Positions 1 to 7,892 of a stretch of DNA of 64,000 nucleotides are shown here, one piece after another. Within the stretch, counting starts at the first letter, position 1, and the number at the start of each line of letters is the position of its first letter. Source of the stretch: Jejuia sp. UBA6058 (lineage in GTDB: Bacteria > Bacteroidota > Bacteroidia > Flavobacteriales > Flavobacteriaceae). The stretch covers positions 291,873 through 355,872 of the forward strand of contig DIYI01000017.1 in NCBI GenBank assembly GCA_002428965.1. The letters run 5' to 3'. The notes under the pieces were generated by a model. It was not told the origin of the DNA, did no database searches, and was given only the letters and a program-made list of their open reading frames with translations. A program made the position numbers and the translations under genes.

Positions 1-689
1 CTTTTACGTAATTGAATTTCATCAATTAAAGCTTCAAAATATACTACCGTGAAATTGATAACATCTTTATCAGACTTAATAATTTCAGGATGCCCTAAAT
101 ACTTATCATAATAGAACAAGCTACATGAAATTCCTTTTATAGGCGACATTAAAGACACCTCAGGAATGCCTGCAAACTTTTGCTTCATTACACTTAAATC
201 GTCGGAGGCATGTGGTTTTAAGTCGTGCAATATTTTGTAGGCTTTTGAAAACAGCATAAATGCTGTAGCTGTATGCATTTTACTTTCAAATTCTCTTTGT
301 CCGTTTCTATCAAGGGCTGATTTGTTTTCATTTAAACTTGATAAACCTGAAGCATCGTAATAGCTATCCTTTATCCAAATTCCTAAGGTAATCCCTTCTT
401 GAACCGCATATAACGTTTGATTTAAATAAATAGGAATTGCCACAGAATCTGGTAACAAACGCTTTTTTAGCGCTAGAATAGTTTTAGAAACCGAGGTGAT
501 TTCAGCGGCACTTGAGCCATTGTTGGCACGCGACAGATATAATAGAATAGATTCATCTTTAGCATCCCTATCTCTATTTTTTGCACGAGCACCTTGCTCC
601 CACTGTACACTTTTTAGATAAGAAGAAGCTTCATCACGAAGTATATCGAGTTCTGATAGTTTTATGGGAAATGTTGAATTGTGTTCCAT
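1..689 (-). CDS. Conserved protein of unknown function (3' end outside window)
   Basis: The frame is open from the ATG complement at 687-689 to the left edge, giving about 229 residues without a stop. The protein starts MEHNSTFPIKLSEL and looks soluble and largely helical, with no signal peptide or membrane segment. I recognise no family. It is the first member of a minus-strand run with the genes at 757-1815 and 2207-3547, which are also unassigned, so the three may act together. The gap to the upstream gene holds a CAGTCACAGT inverted repeat. The C-terminus lies outside the window, so domain assignment would be premature. Confidence 0.75.
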   Translation of the reverse strand, partial: MEHNSTFPIKLSELDILRDEASSYLKSVQWEQGARAKNRDRDAKDESILLYLSRANNGSSAAEITSVSKTILALKKRLLPDSVAIPIYLNQTLYAVQEGITLGIWIKDSYYDASGLSSLNENKSALDRNGQREFESKMHTATAFMLFSKAYKILHDLKPHASDDLSVMKQKFAGIPEVSLMSPIKGISCSLFYYDKYLGHPEIIKSDKDVINFTVVYFEALIDEIQLRK

Positions 690-704
690 GTTTTAATAAG
701 TTTT

Positions 705-750
705 CAGTCACAGTCACAGTTTTCAGTACTGCTTACCGCGACTGTGACTG
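705..750. repeat. CAGTCACAGT inverted repeat
   Basis: CAGTCACAGT occurs twice in overlapping direct copies (705-714 and 711-720). Its exact reverse complement ACTGTGACTG lies at 741-750, so a 10-bp stem with a 20-nt loop can form between two minus-strand genes. A related CAGTTTTCAGT / CAGTCGCAGTTTGCAGT string lies at about 1818-1846, on the other side of the 757-1815 gene. Confidence 0.7.
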
Positions 751-756
751 CTTACT

Positions 757-1815
757 TTAAAGTTTTATTTCTACCCCAGCAATCTCAATAGGCGGTTTAG
801 CCAGCCCATTCATAATATCTGGGGTTTTGTTATATAACAATTGGATGACACGATGTGGCGCCAACACATATTTTTGTTGAAACACGTCACCCCAATTTTG
901 AAAAATTTGCTTGTTAAAGAAGCTGCCTTCCTTAAATTCACTTTTTGAAGCTACTTCGGTTACTTTTAACGATACTGCATAAGATTCCAAAGGAATTGTC
1001 TTTTTGCTTATGGCTTCTAAAACGGTGTGGGTCAAGACATTTTCATCTTTGGTAAACATATTGTGCACAGGTCCCAAATCCACACGCTTAATGATTTTTG
1101 GAAATACTTTAGGCAGTTTCTTGTCGATGGCATAGGCCATTGTATCTAAATTCATATCACGGTCCGCCACATTTTTAAGCACTTCATAAATTTCACTTTT
1201 GTAATCATTGATGCGATTACCGTTATAATTGAAATACATAAAGCATATAAAAGGTCTGTTTTTTATCACATCATAAAAGCTCCAACTTGTCAATAAATCT
1301 GCACCTGAATCTTTTGGCGCACTTACAATTTTTCCTTGTACAAAGCGATTAAAAATATATTTCTTGTTTACCGAAGCGTAGTATACAATTGATGCCGCCT
1401 GAAACAACCTGCTCTTCTTAACATTTTGTTTTTTGCGCATCAACGTATCTAAAAATTCCTCTTTTAGCGTTGCAATTGGTGTCAATCTACCTAAATACTC
1501 ATCCCGAAGTTCTAAATCGTTGAACAAATACCTGAATTCCAGATAATTGGGAAATCCAGATTCTGTCAAATCCACCTTCATGTTATCCTCTTCGTCGTAC
1601 ATGTATTTAATGCGCATCGCCTCAATGGAATACAACAATAAATCGCAATACTGCTTAAACATGGCCACCTCCTCATCATTACAAATTTTTTCGCGTTGCA
1701 CAGCCACAATCAACTCCTTAAATACAAAATCTATCATTTTATGATAAAAGGTGTAATGCGCTTTTGAATCTAAAATTGCAGAATCTAAAGGTGTAACTAT
1801 TTGGTTAATTGACAT
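757..1815 (-). CDS. Hypothetical protein, 352 aa
   Basis: The complete frame starts MSINQIVTPLDSAIL and ends EIAGVEIKL. It has no signal peptide, no membrane helix and no nucleotide-binding motif that I can see. The N-terminal third is charged and helical. I do not recognise the family. It sits between the partial gene at 1-689 (67 bp away) and the coiled-coil gene at 2207-3547 (about 390 bp away, filled with repeats), all on the minus strand, which suggests a functional set but not necessarily one transcript. CAGTnnCAGT-type repeats flank it on both sides. The coding call rests on the long open frame and plausible composition; the function is unknown. Confidence 0.8.
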   Translation of the reverse strand: MSINQIVTPLDSAILDSKAHYTFYHKMIDFVFKELIVAVQREKICNDEEVAMFKQYCDLLLYSIEAMRIKYMYDEEDNMKVDLTESGFPNYLEFRYLFNDLELRDEYLGRLTPIATLKEEFLDTLMRKKQNVKKSRLFQAASIVYYASVNKKYIFNRFVQGKIVSAPKDSGADLLTSWSFYDVIKNRPFICFMYFNYNGNRINDYKSEIYEVLKNVADRDMNLDTMAYAIDKKLPKVFPKIIKRVDLGPVHNMFTKDENVLTHTVLEAISKKTIPLESYAVSLKVTEVASKSEFKEGSFFNKQIFQNWGDVFQQKYVLAPHRVIQLLYNKTPDIMNGLAKPPIEIAGVEIKL

Positions 1816-1882
1816 ATTTCAGTTTTCAGTAAACAGTCGCAGTTTGCAGTAGCATTGTGCGTCATTAATTTTTCTTTTTTTG

Positions 1883-2154
1883 GCGTTACCACAAGGGTCG
1901 GGCTTTCACTACTCGCTCTCTGCGAGGAGCTCAAACATGCCGTTCAATCCCTAACGCAGATTCGGCTAACTTCAAGTGTATTGTTTTTTGTTGGATATTT
2001 TAAAAATTGAGTTGACCTTTTTTAACCATCACGAACCCTAGGTTAATCTATACGTTTGCAAGTACACCCGCGTTAGGGATTGCAGTGGTAGCTTTTGCCG
2101 AGGCACGCATCGAGGTAAAACTTTTAACGGAAAGCCCGACCCGCATGGTAACGC
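1883..2154. repeat. Inverted pair of flavobacterial intergenic repeats
   Basis: The left arm (1883-1957) reads GCGTTACC, then GGGTCGGGCTTTC, and ends CGTTCAATCCCTAACGC. The right arm (2070-2154) reads GCGTTAGGGATTG, then GGAAAGCCCGACCC, and ends GGTAACGC. The arms are reverse complements at their ends and diverge in the middle, with about 110 bp of ordinary AT-rich sequence between them. Copies of the same element occur at 8654-8722 and, degraded, near 29711-29827 and 52621-52713. No open frame covers the stretch convincingly. Confidence 0.8.
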
Positions 2155-2204
2155 TCACTTCTCGATACAATTTGTTCGTTCCTCACAAATCACTCGAAGT
2201 GACA
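2155..2204. repeat. Imperfect hairpin element at gene 3' end
   Basis: The sequence runs from TCACTTCTCGATACAA to CACTCGAAGTGACA, with complementary ends (TCACTTC/GAAGTGA) and an AATTTGT/ACAAAT inner match. It ends immediately before the stop codon of the minus-strand gene at 2207 and could fold in its transcript. It resembles the CACTTCGAGT...ATCGAGAAGTG element often seen between flavobacterial genes (recalled, not searched). Confidence 0.55.
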
Positions 2205-2206
2205 AA

Positions 2207-3547
2207 TTAGCTTAATAAATCGTCGTCGTTAGCTTCTGGCTTAGGCGCTCCTGCTGGTTCGTCATCGCCTGAAGGCGCATTGGCATCAGCCTTATAATAC
2301 TCTTCAAAGATTTCCTTCATATCGATACCATAACGCTCCGCAAAGTTCTTTTGGATATCCACATCCTTCTCGCGAATTTCTTGTAAAGCTTCTGCATAAC
2401 TGCTATACACACCTTGCATTACTTTTTCGTGAACTGGTATATTATCCATCATGTCTTGACGCGCTTTGGCACTTGCAGTGTGCATTGCAGCAAGGGTTTC
2501 ACCAATGTGCTCATCGGTTTTTACACCCAAGTGCTCCAAAATAGCAGCAAACTCCTGGTCCGTTCTGGCTTTAAGTGCCACTACGTATCCATCGTAATAT
2601 TTTAAACGCTCTTCGGTATCACTCTTTAATTTAGCGCGATGCGTTTGCAGGTTACTTCTAAGCGATGTGAGTACTTTAATGGTTAAATTATGTTTGTGTA
2701 CAAAACTATCCTTACTAGCAGCCAAAGTGGTATAGGCATTCTTTAAACCTTCTAATTCCTCTACTTTTTGCTCAAGTTTAGTTACTTTACCTATAGCTTG
2801 TGCGTATTCTGCAGATTGTTTATCAGCAATATCCTCAAGTTCCTGTCTAGCTTGTTTTAAAAGTGTATATTGCTCTTCTAATTTGGCTTCAACTTCTTTC
2901 TTCTTCTCTAATGCTTTCGTGTGGTTTTTAGTAGCCTCAACTATCGCGTCTTGTAATTTATCCTCAACCTCCTTAATTTCTACTTCTCTATTTTTAAGGC
3001 GTGTTACAGCCGCTTGAGATTTATATGACAATTCTTTTAAAAGGGTTTGTACATCAGCATTTTCAATACGCTCTTGGAACATAGCTTTTGCTTTATTATC
3101 AGCTGAAGCCCTTACTTTTTCTGCATCTTTTAGAGCTTGTTCTGCCTTTGCTATTTTGCTTTTACGTCCCCAAAGGTTATTCCACCATGTATCAGGTTTG
3201 GCTTTAGCATCATCTAACTCTACTCTTGCCCTCTCCAATGCTTTTTGAGCATCATCAATTACTTTTTGTTCCGTAGCATTGAGTGATGAAAACTTCTCGA
3301 ATAAAATACCAACTTCATCTTGATAATCCGTTAAATCTTTTATGGCGTCTAAAAGCGTTGTTCTATCCTTTTCTGCCATTGTAACAACATCATCCAATGT
3401 TGCATTTAATATTTTCTGGCGCATCTCAGGATCGTCCTCTTGCGACAGTTTAGACTTCATGGTATCAATAGCTTTCCCCCAATTGACATCTACTTTTTCA
3501 GTTTTTTCATTGGAATTAGTTTCTAATAAGTCAAAATCATCAGACAT
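2207..3547 (-). CDS. Long coiled-coil protein, unknown function
   Basis: The protein has about 446 residues beginning MSDDFDLLETN. An alternative ATG three codons upstream at 3556 would add MHN; I prefer the inner start because the acidic MSDDFDLL beginning looks typical. From about residue 95 to 320 it is rich in E, K, A and L with heptad-like spacing, so long coiled coils are likely. A Trp-rich patch (TWWNNLWGRK) sits near residue 125. The C-terminus is an acidic, Pro/Ala-rich tail ending DDDLLS. No signal peptide or membrane helix is evident, so it is probably cytoplasmic. It could be a scaffold for the neighbouring unknown genes at 757-1815 and 1-689, but that is inference from position only. 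Confidence 0.8.
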   Translation of the reverse strand: MSDDFDLLETNSNEKTEKVDVNWGKAIDTMKSKLSQEDDPEMRQKILNATLDDVVTMAEKDRTTLLDAIKDLTDYQDEVGILFEKFSSLNATEQKVIDDAQKALERARVELDDAKAKPDTWWNNLWGRKSKIAKAEQALKDAEKVRASADNKAKAMFQERIENADVQTLLKELSYKSQAAVTRLKNREVEIKEVEDKLQDAIVEATKNHTKALEKKKEVEAKLEEQYTLLKQARQELEDIADKQSAEYAQAIGKVTKLEQKVEELEGLKNAYTTLAASKDSFVHKHNLTIKVLTSLRSNLQTHRAKLKSDTEERLKYYDGYVVALKARTDQEFAAILEHLGVKTDEHIGETLAAMHTASAKARQDMMDNIPVHEKVMQGVYSSYAEALQEIREKDVDIQKNFAERYGIDMKEIFEEYYKADANAPSGDDEPAGAPKPEANDDDLLS

Positions 3548-3792
3548 GTTGTGCATAGTGTTTTAGAGTTGAACATTTTAAAGGATAAGCAATTTCGTTA
3601 AAAAAGATGACTTTTGAAATTTAAATTACTTTAAAATATCTGTATTAAATTATCTTATTTTGTTACAACAAAAGCAGGGTTGGTGTTTCATTCTAAGATT
3701 TAATAGCTACTAAAAGTTTTCAGCCACTACATGTCGGGAACAACTTTTGAAGAAAAAACCTTAACAAATGTTAATAAAAAACGGTGTTATTT

Positions 3793-3834
3793 CGATAAAA
3801 ATTGTTTTTTTACCGATAAAAAGCATTATATTTG
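3793..3834 (+). promoter_or_regulatory. Promoter with CGATAAAA direct repeats
   Basis: CGATAAAA occurs at 3793-3800 and again at 3814-3821, a 21-bp period (two helical turns). The second copy is followed by AGCATTATATTTGC. TATATTTG at 3827-3834 matches the Bacteroidetes -7 consensus TAnnTTTG, and a TTG at 3802-3804 lies 22 bp upstream as a possible -33 element. The start codon of the small membrane protein is at 3863. The rest of the 306-bp gap 3557-3862 shows no gene. A near copy of this arrangement lies at 60763-60810. Confidence 0.6.
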
Positions 3835-3862
3835 CGTAGCTATTAACCCAAATTTATTTTAA

Positions 3863-4102
3863 ATGCTATTGTTAACCTCTTATTTGAAAATACCTCCGCT
3901 GATTATTAGTCAAAGTCAGATTGTGACCGTACTCTCTATTGTGGTTGTTTTTTTTCTGATTCTTTTAATTTTAGGTGTTAGAAAGTCTTATATTTTGAAA
4001 AAGGAGAATGATAAGTTAAGTGAAATAAAGACTTCTCAAAATGATGAAGAGGAAAAAGTCTATAAAGACTTTAGAGAGGGACATATGTATGATAATAACT
4101 AA
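3863..4102 (+). CDS. Small single-pass membrane protein, 79 aa
   Basis: One hydrophobic segment (about residues 14-38, SQSQIVTVLSIVVVFFLILL) is followed by a basic stop-transfer (RKSYILKKE). A charged tail then ends REGHMYDNN. The expected topology is N-out with a cytoplasmic tail of roughly 40 residues. I recognise no family. A consensus -7 box lies 29 bp upstream. Six bases downstream comes a second tiny membrane gene (4109-4279), whose tail ends in a similar G-D-G-H-I-Y string, so the two look like a co-transcribed, possibly paralogous pair. Confidence 0.7.
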   Translation: MLLLTSYLKIPPLIISQSQIVTVLSIVVVFFLILLILGVRKSYILKKENDKLSEIKTSQNDEEEKVYKDFREGHMYDNN

Positions 4103-4108
4103 ATTTCA

Positions 4109-4279
4109 ATGATTATACTAATCCTCTTGGTAACTCCTATTTTCGTGCTTCTTTTTCTAATTACTAGAAATATAGAAAAGCAAAGTACACTGTTACGTCA
4201 GTTTGATGCTACAAATAAGAGTTTTGAAAACATTAAAAATTCTGATTTTGTGTTAGGAGATGGCCATATTTACATGTAG
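4109..4279 (+). CDS. Very small membrane protein, 56 aa, partner of the preceding gene
   Basis: ATG at 4109 opens a 56-codon frame closed by TAG at 4277-4279. Residues 1-19 are almost entirely hydrophobic (MIILILLVTPIFVLLFLIT). They are followed by RNIEKQSTLLRQFDATNKSF and a C-terminus ending GDGHIYM. The layout of one N-terminal helix, a polar linker and a terminal [ED]GH[MI]Y motif mirrors the gene just upstream. A strong hairpin terminator follows 26 bp later. The matching tail and the operon-like spacing support a real gene despite its size. The function is unknown. Confidence 0.6.
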   Translation: MIILILLVTPIFVLLFLITRNIEKQSTLLRQFDATNKSFENIKNSDFVLGDGHIYM

Positions 4280-4305
4280 AAAAGGGACATACATAAACTC
4301 AAAAA

Positions 4306-4336
4306 GGCCCACTTTTTTTACAAAGTGGGCCTTTTT
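4306..4336. terminator. Bidirectional intrinsic terminator
   Basis: A perfect 10-bp stem GGCCCACTTT (4306-4315) / AAAGTGGGCC (4322-4331) encloses a 6-nt loop, with A5 before it and T5 after it. It lies between convergent genes and can serve both the small membrane pair and ettA. Confidence 0.9.
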
Positions 4337-4356
4337 AGTCATACTTAATACCTTCT

Positions 4357-6048
4357 TTACCTAATTAACTTTTTATATTTTATGCGCTTAGGCATCAAAT
4401 CGCCACCTAACCGTTTTTTCTTATTCTCTTCATAATCAGAGAAACTACCTTCAAAGAAATACACCTGAGAGTCTCCTTCAAAAGCCAAAATATGTGTACA
4501 TATTCTATCTAAAAACCAACGGTCGTGACTTATGACAACTGCACAACCTGCAAAGTTTTCCAAACCTTCTTCTAAAGCACGTAATGTATTCACATCAAGA
4601 TCGTTAGTAGGCTCATCTAAAAGTAAAACATTACCTTCTTCTTTAAGCGTCATGGCTAAATGGAGTCTGTTACGTTCACCACCTGAAAGCAGTTTTACCT
4701 TTTTATTTTGCTCGCTTCCAGAGAAATTAAATCTACTTAAATAAGCGCGAGAATTCACTTGTTTTCCACCCATCATAACCAATTCCTGCTCATCACTAAA
4801 GTTCTGCCAGATTGTTTTTTCAGGATCTATATTAGAATGACTTTGATCTACATAAGCTATTTTGGCCGTATCACCAACAATAAATTCTCCTTTATCTGGT
4901 GTTTCTTCTACCATTATCATGCGGAAAATCGTGGTCTTACCAGCACCATTTGGTCCAATAATGCCAACAATTCCAGCCTGGGGTAGATTGAAATTTAAAT
5001 CGTCATATAATAGCTTATCTCCATATCCTTTAGCCACACCGTTAGCTTCTATAACATTAGTACCTAATCGCGGTCCGTTAGGAATATATATCTCCAGCTT
5101 CTCATCTAATTGCTTTTGATCTTGACTTAATAATTTATCGTAATTCTTTAAACGCGCTTTCTGCTTGGTTTGACGTCCTTTTGCACCTTGGCGCACCCAT
5201 TCCAACTCCCGTTCCAAAGTTTTTTGACGTTTAGAAGCTGCTTTTCCTTCTTGTGCCATTCGTTTGGATTTCTGATCTAACCAAGAGGAATAATTGCCTT
5301 TCCAAGGAATGCCTTCTCCTCTATCTAGTTCTAAAATCCATCCTGCAACGTTGTCTAAGAAATAACGATCGTGCGTTACTGCAATTACAGTACCTTTATA
5401 TTGTGCTAAATGATGTTCTAACCAATGAACAGATTCTGCATCTAAGTGGTTGGTAGGTTCATCCAAAAGCAATACATCAGGCTCTTTTAACAACAAACGA
5501 CATAGTGCTACGCGACGACGCTCACCACCAGACAATACTCCTATTTTCTTATCACCATCTGGGGTCCTTAAAGCATCCATAGCAATTTCAAGCTTTGTAT
5601 CTAGCTCCCATGCATTGGCTGCATCAATCTGATCTTGCAATTCTGCTTGACGGTTCATAAGCTTTTCCATCTTATCTGGATCGCTGTAAACTTCTTCTAA
5701 TCCAAATTGCTCATTAATTTTATTGTATTCATCCAGAATAGCAACCGTTTCTGCCGCTCCTTCTTTCACAACTTCTAGCACGGTTTTTTCATCATCTAGA
5801 ATAGGCTCCTGTTCCAAATAGCCCACAGAATAATCTTGTGAAAATACCACATCTCCCTGATAATTCTTATCAACACCAGCAATAATCTTTAATAATGTTG
5901 ATTTTCCAGAACCATTAAGACCTAAAATTCCAATTTTGGCTCCATAGAAAAAACTTAGATAAATGTTTTTTAAAACTGGTGTATTTGCACTTTGAAATGT
6001 CTTTGTTACACCAGACATTGAGAAGATTATTTTCTTATCGTCACTCAT
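4357..6048 (-). CDS. ettA: Energy-dependent translational throttle protein EttA (ABC-F ATPase)
   Basis: A 563-residue soluble ABC-F protein with two nucleotide-binding domains and no membrane part. The first domain has Walker A GLNGSGKST (43-51), signature LSGGERRR (172-179) and Walker B VLLLDEPTNHLD (192-203). The second has GPNGAGKTT (365-373), LSGGERNR and VLLLDEPTNDLD. The highly charged linker between them (about 240-325) is the P-site tRNA interaction motif region. EttA binds the ribosomal E site and gates the first elongation step according to the ATP/ADP ratio. Length and the ending around RRLGGDLMPKR fit the EttA subgroup rather than Uup or YheS. It is monocistronic and ends on the shared terminator at 4306-4336. 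Confidence 0.95.
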   Translation of the reverse strand: MSDDKKIIFSMSGVTKTFQSANTPVLKNIYLSFFYGAKIGILGLNGSGKSTLLKIIAGVDKNYQGDVVFSQDYSVGYLEQEPILDDEKTVLEVVKEGAAETVAILDEYNKINEQFGLEEVYSDPDKMEKLMNRQAELQDQIDAANAWELDTKLEIAMDALRTPDGDKKIGVLSGGERRRVALCRLLLKEPDVLLLDEPTNHLDAESVHWLEHHLAQYKGTVIAVTHDRYFLDNVAGWILELDRGEGIPWKGNYSSWLDQKSKRMAQEGKAASKRQKTLERELEWVRQGAKGRQTKQKARLKNYDKLLSQDQKQLDEKLEIYIPNGPRLGTNVIEANGVAKGYGDKLLYDDLNFNLPQAGIVGIIGPNGAGKTTIFRMIMVEETPDKGEFIVGDTAKIAYVDQSHSNIDPEKTIWQNFSDEQELVMMGGKQVNSRAYLSRFNFSGSEQNKKVKLLSGGERNRLHLAMTLKEEGNVLLLDEPTNDLDVNTLRALEEGLENFAGCAVVISHDRWFLDRICTHILAFEGDSQVYFFEGSFSDYEENKKKRLGGDLMPKRIKYKKLIR

Positions 6049-6139
6049 TTTTTAATTAATAGTCGTTAGTTTTTAATTATTAGAATAACTGGACATAATT
6101 AGTAGGATTGCCTACTGCATCTGTCCACTGAATAATACT

Positions 6140-6322
6140 TTAAACTCTTCCTTTTAAAGCATTAAATACCCAAGCAATTGCAAAAAAACCAATACCAACA
6201 GTTGCAAAGCCCCAACCTGCTACATCATCATATCTGTAGGCTCCCATTAAAATTAAAACAACGCCCATTATAATCATTAAAATTGTTGCCCATGCCAAAA
6301 CTGTATTTTTATTCATCGCCAT
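6140..6322 (-). CDS. CAL67264 family small membrane protein
   Basis: A 60-residue protein with two hydrophobic segments (about 8-27 and 34-54) joined by a short loop containing YRYDDVAGWGF, ending NALKGRV. This matches my memory of the CAL67264 family, a small membrane protein conserved in Flavobacteriia with no assigned role. The start may be the third codon (MNKNT) rather than MAM. A near-consensus -7 box on the minus strand (GATATTTG, with G replacing the first T) lies upstream near 6354-6361. Confidence 0.85.
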   Translation of the reverse strand: MAMNKNTVLAWATILMIIMGVVLILMGAYRYDDVAGWGFATVGIGFFAIAWVFNALKGRV

Positions 6323-6430
6323 TATCTTTTCTTTTTATTGGTTAGTCGAACGACAAATATCGCATTTTTAGTTAAAACCTTTAACTACCAAAAATAATAA
6401 TTAGAAATAAATACAAATGGCAACAAAAAA

Positions 6431-6464
6431 GCCTATTGTATCTGAGTACATAGATACAATAGGC
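6431..6464 (-). terminator. Intrinsic terminator of the OmpA-family gene
   Basis: A 13-bp perfect stem GCCTATTGTATCT (6431-6443) / AGATACAATAGGC (6452-6464) with an 8-nt loop. On the minus strand the stem is followed by a run of six T, 25 bp past the stop of the gene at 6489. Confidence 0.9.
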
Positions 6465-6488
6465 TACTAGTTTAAAGTATTAGCTTTT

Positions 6489-7667
6489 TTAGTTAGTTTT
6501 TACTTTGAATTCTGATCGTCTGTTTTCTTTGTGTTTCACTTCAGAACATTTAGTGTTATCATCACACTCATTGGTCAATTGTTCTTCTCCATAGCCGTCT
6601 CCAGTAATTCTTTCCCTTGCAATTCCATTTTTAATGAGATACTCTACGGTAGTTTCGAAACGTTCTTGAGAAAGCCTTTTATTGTAAGTTGCACTACCGC
6701 GTGAGTCTGTATGTGCTCTAATATCTATAGTTACATCAGGATACTTTCTCAATATACTCAACCATTTTTCAAGAACAGTTTTTGATGCATTACTAAGGCC
6801 TGATGAATCAAAACTGAAGTATAATTTCTCTAAACCTTGAATATCCTCGTTTATCGCAGCTATTTTCTTTTGTTTAGCAGCCTCTTTGTCCTTCTCTATT
6901 TGTTCAAGTCTTTTTCTTTCAGCCTCTTCTTTTTGCTTTTGAGCTATCATCTCCTGCTCAACCTTTGCTTTAGCTGCTAATTTAATAGAGTCACTTACCC
7001 TTATTTTCTCTTGTTCTAATTGATTTATTAGTTCTAGTTTTTCTCTTCCCTTTTTAGTAAGATCCTTCTTTTCTGAAAATCTAAAAACAACTCCCACAAC
7101 ATGTTGTATATAATTGGTCGCTGTGCCATCCATAGACCATTTACCCGAACTATTAATATCTAAACCAATATTATCGTTAAACCAAGTTCTAAAACCTAAT
7201 ACACCATTCCACGTACCTCTAGATAGGTTATTTGCATCGGTATAACCTGCGCCAACTCCAATATAAGGATCAAACCACCCTGTTTCGCCTAAAACTTTAT
7301 TAAGGTCGTAACTCAATCTGGCATCCAGAGACCAAAAATCAACATAGTTAGAAAGTAACAATCCATCTACTTTTTTACCCTCTTTATATTTCATGTAGGC
7401 ACCAATAGCTTCAATACCAAGGCCATTTTTAAAATACTTACCAATACTTATTCTACTTGGGTAAGATAAAGCGTGCCAAGATTTATCAATATCTAAAACA
7501 GCATCAAAAACATCACCAGAGTCATCAATAAAATGATAACCAATACCAAACATCCATGAACTAACCACGGTGGAATCCTTTTTGGTTAATAGAGGTTCTT
7601 GACTAAAAAGTGAAATAGAAGTAAATAGAAGAAATAATGGTATAATACCATTTTTAAGCGTTTTCAT
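6489..7667 (-). CDS. OmpA family outer membrane protein
   Basis: A 392-residue exported protein. The signal peptide (MKTLKNGIIPLFLLFTSISLFSQ) ends at about residue 23. Residues 40-200 alternate aromatic and glycine-rich strands like an eight-stranded OmpA-type barrel (for example DPYIGVGAGYTD). Then come a K/E-rich coiled region (about 205-275) and a C-terminal OmpA/MotB peptidoglycan-binding domain with YFSFDSSGLS, IRAHTDSRG, NKRLSQER and NRRSEF. Such proteins tether the outer membrane to peptidoglycan. An acidic, Cys-containing loop (NECDDNTKCSEVKH) near the end is typical of flavobacterial members. The gene is single, with its own terminator. Confidence 0.9.
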   Translation of the reverse strand: MKTLKNGIIPLFLLFTSISLFSQEPLLTKKDSTVVSSWMFGIGYHFIDDSGDVFDAVLDIDKSWHALSYPSRISIGKYFKNGLGIEAIGAYMKYKEGKKVDGLLLSNYVDFWSLDARLSYDLNKVLGETGWFDPYIGVGAGYTDANNLSRGTWNGVLGFRTWFNDNIGLDINSSGKWSMDGTATNYIQHVVGVVFRFSEKKDLTKKGREKLELINQLEQEKIRVSDSIKLAAKAKVEQEMIAQKQKEEAERKRLEQIEKDKEAAKQKKIAAINEDIQGLEKLYFSFDSSGLSNASKTVLEKWLSILRKYPDVTIDIRAHTDSRGSATYNKRLSQERFETTVEYLIKNGIARERITGDGYGEEQLTNECDDNTKCSEVKHKENRRSEFKVKTN

Positions 7668-7847
7668 TTTAATAGATTTGGGTTTCTAAGAACAAATTTC
7701 TGTTGAAAAAAGAATTTGTAATAAAAAAAACTTCAATCTCTATTTTTTAATCGACCAATGGATTTTGCCTTGTAAAAACAGGTCATTTTTAACGACCAAC
7801 TGCAATAAAATTTCATTTTCCCTCCTAAAAATTCATTTTAATTAAAA

Positions 7848-7867
7848 AGCACCCCGAATAGGGTGCT
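7848..7867 (-). terminator. Intrinsic terminator of the pirin gene
   Basis: Stem AGCACCC (7848-7854) / GGGTGCT (7861-7867) with loop CGAATA. On the minus strand the stem runs into T4 followed by AATTAAAA. It lies 26 bp past the stop of the pirin gene at 7893. Confidence 0.8.
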
Positions 7868-7892
7868 CTTCGCTATTAATCAAAATAACCTA

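Noticed and set aside
1895..2142. Insertion sequence or transposon ends
   Set aside because: The inverted arms enclose only about 110 bp without a transposase frame, and single copies occur elsewhere without target duplication that I can see.
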